Positions 33,100-44,215 of a DNA stretch of 64,000 bases are shown here, in pieces; positions within the stretch are counted from its first letter, which is position 1; each line of letters begins with the position of its first letter. The stretch comes from Norana najaformis. Lineage: Eukaryota > Annelida > Clitellata > Crassiclitellata > Hormogastridae. Under the pieces are notes generated by a model, which did no database searches, was not told the DNA's origin, and worked only from the letters and a program-made list of their open reading frames with translations. The position numbers and the translations under genes were made by a program. The DNA is taken from positions 4,531,229 to 4,595,228 of the forward strand of contig OZ029923.1 of NCBI GenBank assembly GCA_964023275.1. Direction: 5' to 3'.

Positions 33100-33835
33100 G
33101 ACTGTAATCCAATGTAGCAAAGTAAAAGGCAAACCTCCCATGTCCCTAGGGGTCGTCTATAAATGACGCCACGCACTAGGGGGTCACACATTTGTGACGA
33201 AGGGGAGGGGTGTTTAAGAAATGTGACGTCACATCATCACATAAAACAGTTTGGATTGTTTCGAGTTATTGTTATTAAACATTTTTAATAATTGTAATGA
33301 TTCTACGAGAGCTTTTCATTTTGTGGAATGCACAATGATTGTAATAATTATACTCCCTCCATTTTTCTTCGTTGTACTATATAGTTTTAAGTATTTTTAT
33401 AGTTATAATTATTTGATAATTATAAGAAAATTTGCATATAACATTCTGGACATCTGGTTTTTTGAGGGTGTGTGGAGAGCTTTATGATGTCATATTTGAG
33501 GGGTATGACTTGTGACGAGGGGAGAGGGGGTCAAAAAATCGTCCTAAATTGCGTGACGTCATTTATGGACGGCCCCTAGGGTAAGTTGGGTATACCCTCA
33601 TATTCTGCGCTTGAACGGGCAGTGGACGAACCGCAAAGTCCTGGACACGGAGCCAGTGGATCGCAGGACTTGCCGCTTACTTCCAGCTTACGCTGGTACC
33701 AAATTTTGGTGACAGAGGCATGAGTGCGCAAACAACTCGCCCAGTGTCGTTACACGGAATCTGCTCAGCATGTTCTAACCCGCAATCGGTGGATTACAGA
33801 ACCAGCGCGCTAAACGAATACACCACCGTGTCATA
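33100..33835 (-). repeat. SINE-like family F copy 4, split by a MITE
   Basis: The two halves, AAACCTCCCATGTCCCTAG and onward from 33577, match the uninterrupted copies at 1 and 785. The tRNA-like head at the right end reads GACACGGTGGTGTATTCG on minus. The 428-bp element at 33149-33576 interrupts it. Confidence 0.7.
33149..33576. mobile_element. TA- or CTAG-flanked MITE nested in a SINE
   Basis: Terminal inverted repeats begin GGGGTCGTCTATAAATGACG and end CGTCATTTATGGACGGCCCC. Both flanks read CTAG, consistent with a 2-bp TA or 4-bp CTAG target duplication. The interior is AT-rich without transposase. Superfamily not assigned. Confidence 0.82.
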
Positions 33836-34317
33836 ATGTAATGTCTGGAGTAATGTAAATCGGTGAAATTTCATAGCGCCATACAACACGCGTCAGTTCA
33901 TTAACCGGCAATTTGGCAAATGACATTGGGAAAGCCGCTTTTTCGGTGGCGGGAAAATGGAGTTGGGAAATGCTAGGGTGGAAAATGTGCATGATGTCGT
34001 GGACTTAGAAGCATGATCAAAGGAGCGCATCCGGATAACACAGTTTAAAGAGTTCAGTTTTGAGTGAAATATTCTATAAGACAAAGCAAGAGGTGTGAAA
34101 AAGCTGAAGAAGTGAGATTTGAAGGAATTAAATTTACAGATTTCATCTCAAGCACAACAGGAGGCGCCACACGTAGGCAGTGTTCTCGATATACGCGTGC
34201 AAAACGTCATTACGGTAACACGAAATGATCGGACGGAAAAAGTTAAGAATGTATGAAGTCGCGGAAGTTAAATAATAACTCAAGGATATCACTAAATCGA
34301 ATTATATTACTATTAGT

Positions 34318-34512
34318 CTCCTCTTATATCTCTCGTCGCTACAACTTTTAAAACATCCACGCACCATAGCCTAACATTTGGATTTTTATTCGGAATCGAA
34401 CGGCCCAATCTGCATCGCCACTTTGTTTGATTGAGTGTCTGCCAATAAGCTTGTTTCCACATTCTGAATTCTGAGCGCTGAAGAAACTTAGTTTACAATT
34501 ACGAATTCGATT
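34318..34512 (+). mobile_element. LINE family A 3' end, old copy
   Basis: Strongly diverged: CATCCACGCACCATAGCC, TTCGGAATCGAACGG, GATTGAGTGTCTGCCAATAAG and the end TTTACAATTACGAATTCG. Immediately upstream of the CFAP36 promoter. Confidence 0.65.
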
Positions 34513-34566
34513 AATCACCTCAAGCATGACGGACGACTGAAATAGCTATATCGACTACTATTTTTT

Positions 34567-34635
34567 GATTGGTTGACTGTCTTTAACCGCCGAGTGTTTT
34601 GATTGGTCAGTAAAGTTTTCTCTAAATCTGATTGG
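34567..34635 (+). promoter_or_regulatory. triple inverted CCAAT box upstream of CFAP36
   Basis: GATTGG occurs at 34567, 34601 and 34630 (the last two as GATTGGTCAG), 54-122 bp before the start codon at 34689. ATTGG is the reverse of the NF-Y CCAAT box, and multiple NF-Y sites spaced about 30 bp apart are typical of TATA-less promoters. No TATA box or clear RFX X-box was seen. Confidence 0.6.
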
Positions 34636-34688
34636 TCAGAGAAACCTAGCAGCCAGTTTCCCGGATGTTGTGTACGTTGATTACGAAG

Positions 34689-37600
34689 ATGGCGTCCAAG
34701 AAGAATTCGAAAGATAGGGTCTACGATGAGATGATCGAATTTCTCGGCGAACCGGTATTTCAAATACCGATCCGGTCCTTTATGGACGAAAACTGCCTAA
34801 GTGAGTTACAGGTTTAATGCGAAACTGAAATGATAAAGCTCATAGTAAATGCAAGAGGCTAGTAATTCGTACGTAAGAAAATATGCGGATTGGGTCAATG
34901 GTTGCTGAAAAATGCCGAGTGTGGTTTTAGGCGACACTAGAGTCATTGGCTACATTTACTTACAGTTATCGCATTATTTTACACTACAATGCACACATTA
35001 CATTAGGCATACATCGCTTTAAATCAGATTGTGCAGCAGTGCATTGCGCACTGTATTTTTATAGGGCCCTTTGAACTTAATTTTTGTTGTAAGTTTTGCG
35101 GTTACTTTAGAACTGTGATTTTCAGTTTCGTTAATATGCATTATCCCAAAAATTTTCTACACAAATTATCATTAATAGCATTTAAGCGCTATCTAATGTT
35201 GCTTTTTTGCCAGTTTTATAGACGCTGTATAAATTTTCAGTGTCTCACGAAGAGCTAATAAGTCTTACCAATCACTGACACCCAAACCTCTTGATGCAGT
35301 GGTAAGGTAATTACTACTCTTAAGTATAGACTTTTTAGCATCCAGTAAGTATTCATTTACTAAATTCCCAGAAATCTTGCAAGATCCAGCTTTTTCACGA
35401 GAACTCTGCAGTCAAGACGCGCTTACAATGATTGAATGGGTTTAACATACATTCAGTTATTAGAAATAATTTTATTAGGTAATATGTTAGGAAATTATCG
35501 TGCCATATGTTCTCTTGTACAGTTTTTGATGTGGATTCTGAGCCACTCAAGGAACACAGAGAAGTTTTTGTCCAGTACAAACAACTGGTATGTTACGAAA
35601 ATATAATGAAATTTATATAAAAGCATATTTAGGCAGTTACAAAATGAAATCTGGTTCTTAAAGGTTTCTGGCAATTTTGCATTTTACTTAATGATAATAA
35701 TTATAATTATAATACATATTATAATTATATAATTATAAATATAAATATATAATTATATTATAAATATGTAATTATAATTATAAATATATAATTATAATAA
35801 TAATAATTTTTCTCCTTTTCTCCAGACAATTCTTAAATTCTGAGGGATCATATCTACCTCAAGGCTAAAAAGATAATAGCCATTTTCTACTCCTAATTTA
35901 GTTTTTTTTTTAATTCGTGAGAGTTCAGTTCTATCTTGGGTAAACAAGATTTAATAATAATAATTGGCAGCAGATTCTTTTTCGAATGCATGGAACATAT
36001 AAACTGGATGTGAAATACTTTAATTTTAGGCGGTGACGGGCAGTTACTGGTTGTATGGGATTGGCTTGATGCTGTTGGAGTGAGCACAGAACAACAGCAG
36101 ATGTAACTGCTTGGGATGTTTTGTGCAGATATGAAGTGCAGGTGATCTTTGACCTGTGCCAAAGATGGACCTCTGTTGATGTTTCGAGGATAACTTGTGA
36201 AAGACATCTCTTAAATTAAGAGAATAAACCTTGTGTGAATGTTACAGCTCATTCACGCTTGCAATGATAATAATAACAATATTTATAATGGTCGACAAAA
36301 TAAAGAATTGCTGTTTCTTGTTTTTAAGGTTGATGATTTACTGGAAGCATTCTGTGAAGATGTTAATCTAACGCCAGAACAAGCTGTCCAAGGCATCAGT
36401 AGGCTGAACAAGATCCCGGATTTGCATGACATGTTCAGTGTTCGTTGTTATGATTTCTTTTAATAAATGCTTCCTACCTTCCTACCAGTTAATCTCAGAT
36501 AGCAAGGAAATCTACAGCAGTTGATGATCACTGCAAAAAACACCATTTATATAGATAGCACTTGATTTGATACAGTGCTGATGTCTCTCTTATGAGGCTT
36601 ATGTGTGGTAGTGAGAATTTTCAGAGATTTATTCTTATGTTTATGTCACAACCCCAAAAACAGAATAGCAAAGTCTTAATAGATTATAACATGCTGCAAA
36701 CAGAAGCTCTGTAAAGATAGGAAATATGTACAGCACTACCCCACTACCAGACCTCTGCTTTTTCTATTGGGCACTAAACTTGAAGCTTTGGTAATCTTGT
36801 TGATTACAGAGTAATCACTTTGTTATCTTAATGAGGAAGAGGAGCTGTTTCTTAAACTGGCCATAGTTTTGAAGCATTAGTGACTACATTTTCCCTAGCC
36901 TTGGCATATGATGGGGGTTGGACATTCCTCTGCCTTGCTGTCTGAACTTCCCACTGACAGTGTATGGTCAGTGGACTCATTATAGCTGAGTTTGCCAGAG
37001 GACGCAAGTGGAGCCGAAATCTCAAAGCAAATTCTGCACTGGCATGGAATTGAACCCCTGGCCTTCAGATGACAGGCCAGCATGTTAACCAGTAGACCAC
37101 CAATATCTTGATGAGCAGCTGTAGATTTTAAATTTAAATTTCAACAGCATTCGTACCAGGAGTCCATCGGAGTAAGTCTTAAGGATTTGAATTTGCAATT
37201 TCACTTACAGTGTTTATGAAACTTTGTAAATACTTTATACACTGGAGACTTGTTATAATGCGCTTTGGGAACATGGATCAAAAATTAATTTACTTACTTA
37301 GTACCTAGTCCTTCCTGTACCGGTCTGAACTTCGGGCAGCGCAGCTTCCCCATTCATCTCTGTTGCCAGCCAGTCTTCCTGCCTCATCCCATGACGTCTC
37401 CAAACACCCAAGGTAGTAGTCTATGATGATCCCTGGCCAGTTAAAATTAATTTACCTACAGAAAATAAACCAAAATTGCCGTGAGTTGGTTCTTGTTATG
37501 GCTCCCAAAGATAGCATTATTGCGAGTTCATAGTGTATATAGTAAAAGGTTTGTTTTTAGGGTCTGTTTGAACAAGTCTTGGCTGCCAATGACTTCAACA

Positions 37601-40600
37601 TATTCTACACAGCAATGGCCAGACACAACATCTTGGTGCAGGAGCAGGTCATAGCGATGCTGCTTGCAACAACCGGCATTGTGCCGTTGTCTCTTCTCAG
37701 AGGTGCACCCCAAAGCTCACAGAAAGCAGCTCGTGCAAAGGACATTTCTGAAGCTCCTGGTGCCATGGATCGCGACGAAGAACAACTGATGAACATGGTC
37801 TTACAGTGAGTTGTTAAATTATTATTATTATTTCTGCATTTATTAGGAGCCACCACTATCTAATGACTAAGTATCAGTTGATGGCGCTGAGCAGTTGTGA
37901 GTGAAGGACTTGCTGAAGGTCCCTACACAGTAAAAATATTTGGCAGCTGATTTTCTTTGGAACTCATGTAAACTGGGAGTAACAATCATTTAATTTCAGG
38001 CAGGGTTGTGCAGTTCATGGTTGTTTGGGATTGGCATAATGCTGTTGGAGTAAGCACAAAGCCACAGGTGTGACTGCATGGAGTGTTTTATTCCTCGGAC
38101 TGTATGCTAGTTTGACAATGTCCCGCATGGGGAAAATCCTCTGTTGCTTTGGTTTTTGGTAGTATTTAAATTATTTTTTATTAGATTATTTTTGATGGCA
38201 TTTATTTTGTATTTGTGATTAGAGATTTTTAAAGTGCGTAGAAGGTGATGCACAGATATCTATGTGCTTTGACAGAAATTCTAAGTCAAACGAAATGTCT
38301 GATGATGGTAAAGATACCAAGAAAATGCTGGACGCAAAAACACTGGAGATGTCACAACAGGAGGCGAAATCTCTTGAAATGGAACGGAAGAACATCGAAA
38401 AGGTTTGTCTGTCAGACTTATCAAGAGAAAAATAATTTTCCAGTTATTTTGTTTAAAACAATGCTACTGCAAAGCCAGGAAAATCTTGTACGGAATCTCA
38501 GTGGTGAAATAGTTGGAGTATATTTGTGTGGTCAACAGCATCAGTTTTTTTGCTGATCAGTTGTAATTTTCTTCTAAGCTTATTCTAACCATATCGAGAG
38601 CTGTTCATACGTTGATTACATTTAATGTGAAACTCTGATGTGTTAAATGTGCATAATTTGATCAGTCTGTGTTCTAATAAATTGTAAAATTTTAAAAATG
38701 TGATTGTATAATTTTTAAATGGGATTTTATAATTTTTAAATGTTAGTATGGGTTTTGAAATGTTAAAACTTGTAGAAATTTAGCTTGGTTTGTTTCGTGA
38801 TGTTGGTAGCAAATGAAACGACTCGTGACTGAAGCCGAGGTAACTTCGCCACCAATGGACACAATGTCAAAGCCAGCACGTGATGATAAGGTAATATTCA
38901 ATTACTTACAGATACCCTTTCCTGCGCACTGCTTCTGCATGCTAGTCTGGCAGGTCCCATATTGTGAAAATCCTCAGTTGCTTCCCATAAGCTACAACCT
39001 TACCTGCTCTTTGTCCCCCCACCTGCCTCACCTTCCCTTATCCCTCTCTAGTGCCTCTCCCCCTCATTTTTCATCTAATCTAATGACTTTTATAGCACCG
39101 TTATCCTAAAGCTCCAAACATCAGTTCATGGTCGCTTCAAGTCAAAATCGCCGTCAAAAATCATAATCCGTTGGAGAAGCCGGGTCGAATTCCAATGGGT
39201 CGGAGAAACCAGAAGCCAGGCTATGGTGAGTAAGCAAGTTGAAAGAGATGTGTAAAGATGCTTTTGTGCCTTCTGGGTCTCATTGTTCGCAAGATGGTGC
39301 CGGCATTTTATGCCATTTAAATGCCAATTGTGTTTCATAATTTTATTGTCTAGGCTCCTGTTATTAATCGTGATGCTCCTACAGAAACTCCGCAGTCAAG
39401 CGAAGAAGTGGCAGAGAATTGGATTCGTTCTGCAAAAACAGAAATACCTACAATGGAGTCGAGCTCATATTCTGCGTTTGCCGTAAGTCTTTGTGATGCC
39501 CTACTATAGATGTGTATGTGTGTATCTATCTAGACACTTATATAGCTCCTTTAAAGATGCTACTAAACAGTCTTACTGGCAAAATGTATGTATGTATATA
39601 CTATTTTGTATCTATGTATCAAGACACATATAGCTCCTTTAAAGATGCTACTAAACAGTCTTACTGGCAAAATGTATGTATGTATATACTGTTATGTATG
39701 TATGTATTTATGTATACATGTGTTTGTATTTATGTGTCTGGCGATTTATATAATCACAGTTTGTCACCTTTTGAAAATTTTAAACAAGCAGACTAAATTG
39801 TCCACAGGAGTTAATGTGACTTATAGCTGTAACAAATTTCATTTGATTTATTTAAATTTACTTTGTTAAGTATTTTGTGTATATCTGCTGTTTTTATGTT
39901 CTTGTATGTATGTACGTATGTATGTATACTGTGTGTGCGTGTGTGCATGGACAGTTGTTTGGTATGATAAAAAGAAGTTTCAAGCACATAGGTGTTGATA
40001 GTTTCAAGATACTGTACAACACATATATTCGACCACATCTAGAATACTGTATTCAGGTTTGGAGTCCCTATTACCAAAAAGATATCGAATGCCTGGAAAA
40101 AGTACAAAAAAGAGCTACTAAATTAATCAGAAGTCTTGCTAGAATGCCATATGAACAAAGGCTTCAAAAGCTGGGTTTATTTTCCTTAGAAAGAAGAAGA
40201 TTGAGAGGTGACCTTATTGAAACCTATAAAATTTTACATGGACTCGAGAATACAGACGAGCAAACCTTCTTCCAGAGAGCAGCAATGGGACATTTAAGAG
40301 AACACAGTCTGAAACTTTATCATAAGAGGGTGCGATTGGACACTAGAAAATTTTTCTACAGCCAGAGGATTGTAGAGCACTGGAATGGGCTACCAGAAGA
40401 AGTGATATCTGCACCAAGCTTGAACAGTTCCAAAAAGAGCTTGACAGTTGGATGGATAGATATAAGCACTAAAAGCCAATATAGCTTACTTAGCCTATTA
40501 ACTGTAACTATAGCTTCTTGGGCCAGCCTGTCGAAATGCAATTCATTTATTAAACTTTGTTGTGATCCGATAGCTTGTGAAGACAGTGCTATGTGTTTTT

Positions 40601-41155
40601 GTTTATGTATTTGTATATGTGTTTGTATATGTATTTTTGCTACTATGCATGTATGTGTGCCTGGATGCATGCGTGTGTAGTTGCTGTTTAACGACGCTGT
40701 GTCGTAAGAAAGATGATCAGAGTTGCCCTTCTCCTTTATCCAGGGTCGGAACTGGCGCCATCCAACTACAGGAAGTGGTGGAGTTCCTGCTTGCATTCAT
40801 CTCAACATTTATGTAGCTGCTTTAAAACTTTTTAAAATTATTCTTTGCTAATGTCTGGATACAGGCCAGCCTTTCAAAACTCAGTCCGGAAGAAATCAAG
40901 CAGCGGCAGCAGTTCCTACGACAGCAGCGAGACAAGCTTCTTGCGATGAAGAAAGAGGCTAGAGAGAAGCAGCTGAAGGATGCGGAAAGGCTGCAGTCAG
41001 CCCGACCGATGTCTGCCAGAGCTGCGAGATCTGCGATGAGCCAGAAACCCAGCCAAGCGGCTCCTCAGCCGAGCACAAACCCCGAGGATGAAAAGAAGCT
41101 TGCGATGCGAAGGGCCATCGCGGAGAAACTTCGACAGGAAGTCATCAAGCAGTGA
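34689..41155 (+). CDS. CFAP36: cilia- and flagella-associated protein 36 (CCDC104/BARTL1)
   Basis: CFAP36 is a ciliary protein whose N-terminal BART-like helical domain binds GTP-bound ARL3-type GTPases. Exons: 34689-34800, 35523-35587, 36329-36439, 37561-37805, 38276-38402, 38810-38890, 39354-39482 and 40865-41155. They join in one frame to 386 residues (human about 342). The BART-like domain covers roughly residues 10-130, with VDDLLEAFCEDVNLTPEQA and NDFNIFYTAMARHNILVQEQ. The C-terminus is a charged coiled coil, SPEEIKQRQQFLRQQRDKLL to RRAIAEKLRQEVIKQ, matching the conserved family tail. The ATG has A at -3 and G at +4. The exon 3 donor (AGT|GTTCGT) is a poor match, but the next exon's frame and the family alignment require it. 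The last intron (39483-40864) contains a LINE fragment. Confidence 0.93.
36020..36130 (+). repeat. dispersed repeat, family I copy 1
   Basis: GGGATTGGCTTGATGCTGTTGGAGTGAGCAC closely matches 37985-38110 in another CFAP36 intron. Class unknown. Confidence 0.6.
36870..37110 (-). mobile_element. tRNA-Asp-like SINE, family G
   Basis: On minus, the head GGTGGTCTACTGGTTAACATG, CTGTCATC and GGGGTTCAATTCC look like A box, anticodon loop (GTC) and B box. The body AACTCAGCTATAATGAGTCC and ACTGTCAGTGGGAAG matches the copy at 60181. In CFAP36 intron 3. Confidence 0.75.
37305..37440 (-). mobile_element. LINE reverse transcriptase C-terminal fragment (second LINE family)
   Basis: Minus-strand reading YYLGCLETSWDEAGRLAGNR parallels LGCLEISWDEAERLVVDRDE in the element at 45527. 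This tryptophan-containing block is typical of the extreme C-terminus of RTE- or I-like polymerases. Confidence 0.65.
37820..37935 (-). mobile_element. SINE family E, headless copy
   Basis: GTGAGTGAAGGACTTGCTGAAGGTCCCTACACAG and an ATT-repeat tail at the left. The tRNA-like head is missing. It begins within a few bases of the CFAP36 exon 4 donor. Confidence 0.65.
37985..38110 (+). repeat. dispersed repeat, family I copy 2
   Basis: GGGATTGGCATAATGCTGTTGGAGTAAGCAC, partner of 36020-36130. Confidence 0.6.
39070..39240 (-). mobile_element. family B retroelement 3' end
   Basis: CATCTAATCTAATGACTTTTATAG, CAGTTCATGGTCGCTTCAAG and CGAATTCCAATGGGTCGG. Reverse-complemented, it aligns through CTTCTCCAACGGATTA with the copy at 58845, which still carries a LINE-like ORF end. 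Confidence 0.65.
39541..39692 (+). repeat. tandem duplication of about 75 bp
   Basis: TAGCTCCTTTAAAGATGCTAC through CTTACTGGCAAAATGTATG occurs twice back to back, flanked by GTAT runs, in CFAP36 intron 7. Confidence 0.85.
39955..40480 (+). mobile_element. LINE (non-LTR) reverse transcriptase C-terminal part
   Basis: An open frame contains FKILYNTYIRPHLEYCIQVW, LEKVQKRATKLIR, RRLRGDLIETYKILHG and RIVEHWNGLPEEV. These are the thumb and C-terminal hallmarks of CR1/jockey-like reverse transcriptases. The catalytic FADD region and the endonuclease are absent, so this is a 5'-truncated insertion. Same strand as CFAP36, in its last intron; its frame stays open, which suggests a fairly young insertion. 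Confidence 0.88.
40676..40790 (+). repeat. family C interspersed repeat
   Basis: GTTTAACGACGCTGTGTCGT, CTCCTTTATCCAGGGTCGG and GAAGTGGTGGAGTTCC. A diverged copy in CFAP36 intron 7. Confidence 0.7.
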
Positions 41156-41564
41156 ACTTTTAGCGAGAATTTTTAGCACGGGATAGACAGCTTCTTTGTG
41201 TACCTAGGCTCACTCGTAATGTGTGTTCTTGTTATATTTGTGTTCAGATGCATTTGTTCTATTTTCTGTTACAGTTTCTCTGTAGTTTTGCTTGTTTCAT
41301 CCAGACATATATCTGCGGCTGGATGTCTTACATTTATTAATGGCTTCGTTTATGTTAGGTAAACTCGTCTTAATTACTGGAAAGGGGTGTTGAGACTCAC
41401 TTCATACTCGTTTCTCAAAAAGGGAGTTCAGTGGGGTGGGGCTATGTGTTCAAAAGTAAAAAAGATTCATTTGTTAATTAATTGTCGTTAATGGACAAGT
41501 TTTGGAGTGAATTGAAACTTGGAAAACTTTGGAAGTGCTTTTGAGAAGTATTTTTAAGTGTCTT

Positions 41565-41740
41565 GAAACATACATACATACCAGTACATACAGGCATACA
41601 TACATGCACATATACATACATACACGAATACATACATGTATGCATACATACATACCTATATATACTTGCATGCATACCTACACATATACATACATACATG
41701 CATACAGACACGCATGCATGCATACATACATATGTACCCA
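41565..41740. repeat. CATA/CATG microsatellite in CFAP36 3' region
   Basis: Imperfect CATACATACATG tetranucleotide runs about 410-585 bases after the stop codon, probably transcribed in the 3' UTR. Confidence 0.85.
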
Positions 41741-41764
41741 TACAATGCTGGTTTGTATTAACAT

Positions 41765-41770
41765 AATAAA
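41765..41770 (+). terminator. possible proximal CFAP36 poly(A) signal
   Basis: AATAAA 610 bases after the stop. It would give a shorter 3' UTR than the signal at 42366. Confidence 0.35.
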
Positions 41771-42146
41771 CGTAAGTGTATGCAGATGAGTGTTGAAAAC
41801 ATTCATGCTTTGGTGATTTCTGTGTCTTTCACATACTTCCTGAAATGGAGCTGAATAATTCAACATAGGCCTAAAAGATAATGTTGCCTGATTCATAGAT
41901 TTATTTTTGCATCCTCCGTGAAGAAAGCTTTGGAAGAATATGTTGCCCTCTTTTCTAATCCGTGACTTGTTTATGACTATAACTTATGATCTGAAATGTC
42001 TATCTGTCCTGTGTTAAAAAGTCTCGCTGTTAGAAGTGTTAAAAGGATTTAGGTTGTTAGTTAGTAATTTATGCCAAGAGTTATGTTTGCACAAATATGT
42101 TAGTTGATGTACTGCATTTGTGTGTTTCTGTGAAGACAAAAACACT

Positions 42147-42338
42147 TGTTTCTGTGAAAAATTGATCTCATTGGTTAGCTACACTTTGCAGTTTTGCCAA
42201 GAAAATGCAGATCTGTTATGAGCTGTTCTTTTAGTTTTACTTTTGTTTCTGTGAAAAATTGATCTCATTGGTTAGCTACACTTTGCAGTTTTGCCAAGAA
42301 AATGCAGATCTGTTATGAGCTGTTCTTTTAGTTTTACT
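42147..42338 (+). repeat. 96-bp tandem duplication near CFAP36 3' end
   Basis: Two almost identical copies, 42147-42242 and 42243-42338, containing TTGATCTCATTGGTTAGC and GAGCTGTTCTTTTAG. Directly before the distal poly(A) signal. Confidence 0.93.
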
Positions 42339-42365
42339 GTTGCACTCTGAACTATAAGTTTCTGG

Positions 42366-42371
42366 AATAAA
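42366..42371 (+). terminator. possible distal CFAP36 poly(A) signal
   Basis: AATAAA followed by TGTT/GTG-rich sequence. It would place the 96-bp duplication within the 3' UTR. Confidence 0.5.
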
Positions 42372-42526
42372 AGATTCAAACTCTCGTGTTATTGTCCATC
42401 TCTCCATGGTAACAGGCAACGGCTGAATCTCATCTCATTTAGTAGTTTTTAACATTCAACTGAGATAATATTTTTACTGGTGTTTTTGGGTTGAAGACCT
42501 ATGGGCTAATCTAATATGAACGACTA

Positions 42527-42733
42527 ATCATAATCGTAAACTCGAGATTTCTACAGCGCCCGACAGAAGCTGAGTCTGGGAACCAGCTTAATCTCTGATG
42601 CTCAGTGAAAACATAATCGATAGGCAAGAAGGGTTTGGTTCCAGATGGAGATCCAAGATTGGGGCAGGCACTCAGACGTCTACGGTGGGTGGTGTTTGGA
42701 ACTGGATCTGCAGGATAGAGTAGGGGAAGAAGA
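42527..42733 (-). mobile_element. LINE family A 3' end
   Basis: ATCGTAAACTCGAGATTTC at the left (tail side), GCGCCCGACAGAAGC, GGTTCCAGATGGAGATCC and CTACGGTGGGTGGTG. Confidence 0.85.
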
Positions 42734-42773
42734 GGAATATTCAATATATATATATATATACACAATATATATA

Positions 42774-43174
42774 CACTGTGTCCGGAAAAATTCCAAGGCT
42801 CTAAAATATGAATGAAAAAACTATAGTAGATAATAATCAATTTAAAAACCTTTTTGATCCGTACATAATTACCAACAAAATTCTTTGTAGTTTATTAAGG
42901 GCCCCCGTTTAAAATTACGTCACAGTGACGTATTTGAATTTTATATTTTGTAAAGAAAGTTGCTAGAAAAATGGCGTTCAGCGAGGAAGACAGTTAGTCA
43001 GTGGCGTGTACATCTCGAAGCTTGCGTTGAAGCCAATGGCGGACATTTTGAACATAAATTATAGTTCGATAATATTTCAGGATTAAACTATTTTTGGAAT
43101 TTTAAAAATCGATTAATGTTTACTAATTATTTTCATATTTACCGTAAAGCCTTGGAATTTTTCCGGACACAGTG
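42774..43174 (+). mobile_element. Tc1/mariner-type deletion derivative
   Basis: Perfect 27-bp terminal inverted repeats start CACTGTGTCCGGAAAAATTC, and the element is flanked by TA on both sides. Inside, ATG at 42971 opens MAFSEED, then a stop. From about 43005 the frame reads VHLEACVEANGGHFEHKL and stops at 43062-43064, which looks like the C-terminal end of a mariner-type transposase. The DDE domain is missing, so the copy kept only both gene ends and is non-autonomous. Confidence 0.85.
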
Positions 43175-43410
43175 TATATATAGAAATATATAGATATATA
43201 TAGCTGAGGGTGGACCACTTCTACTTCAGATTATTCAACCTGCTCTCGCTTCTTTATTTTATTGATGACTTGATTTTAACAACACAACAGTTTCGAATGT
43301 CTGCCACGATACGATGCAGTCACCCGATGGAATCTACCAGGCCCTGGTTTGTGGTTGACAGTTGTTGGGTAAAAGATCAATGGGTAGGAGCGAAATGTGT
43401 GAGGAAAGTG

Positions 43411-43660
43411 TATCGTAATTGTAATCCCGAGATTTCTACAGCGCCCAACGAAAGCCATGTCACGGGGACCGTCTTATTCACAGGCGCTCAGTCAAAACAA
43501 AATCGATAGGCAAAAGGGTTCGGTTCCAGGTCAAGATCCAAAAGTCAGACGGAGAGAGCGTGGCAGCTATGGGGGATGGTGTTTGAGGTTGAAGAGGAGA
43601 GAGTTAAGAAGAAGTAGGGGTGTCAGAATAGGATCTGTGAAAGAGGAGTGTATCTTCGGT
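43411..43660 (-). mobile_element. LINE family A 3' end
   Basis: CGTAATTGTAATCCCGAG tail side, then GCGCTCAGTCAAAACAAAAT, GGTTCGGTTCCAGGTCAAG and the longer upstream part with GGGATGGTGTTTGAGG. Confidence 0.88.
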
Positions 43661-43829
43661 CGGGGGTGCCCAAAACCGATGAGGTCAATCCGTTTAGCCC
43701 TACAAACCGCACCCGGTGAACCTTTGTTTAGGCCAGGGATCCCTTGGTGCTTGATTCTATATTGTCTTGGCTCTACTTAGACCGTACTGTCTCAACTTGC
43801 GCTCGTACTCGTTAACTCGAAATGTATAT

Positions 43830-43959
43830 AGTGATACTTAAAGCTGAGCGCAGGGCACCAGCTTATTCACAAGGGCTGTGTAAAGTCAGTAGGGTTGTCC
43901 ACCAAAAGATGTCATGTTAAGAACCAGTCCGGTTGTCAGCAGACCAGAGAGAGAAGGGG

Positions 43960-44002
<43 letters not shown>

Positions 44003-44005
44003 GGA
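43830..44005 (-). mobile_element. diverged family A fragment with GA microsatellite
   Basis: AAGCTGAGCGCAGGGCACCAGCTTATTCAC resembles family A; the rest is degraded. A GA run of about 38 bp lies at 43965-44002. Confidence 0.45.
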
Positions 44006-44154
44006 GAGGAGCTGTTAGGATGGGTTGTGTTTAGGCTGAGAGAAATGGGAATGCATATACTGTTACCACCACCTACCCTGACTTGGTTACCACGAGCTGT
44101 TGGATGTCGTCTTGATTTCTCCAATTGATCATGGCTCTTGGCTAAGGTTTCATT

Positions 44155-44215
44155 TAAAGTGACGATCGATTCATGTCCCTGTGTTACTGTAACGGCGCTA
44201 TAGAAGTCATGTATT
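44155..44215 (+). mobile_element. family B 3' tail fragment
   Basis: GATCGATTCATGTCCCTGTG then ACTGTAACGGCGCTATAGAAG. Short. Confidence 0.5.
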
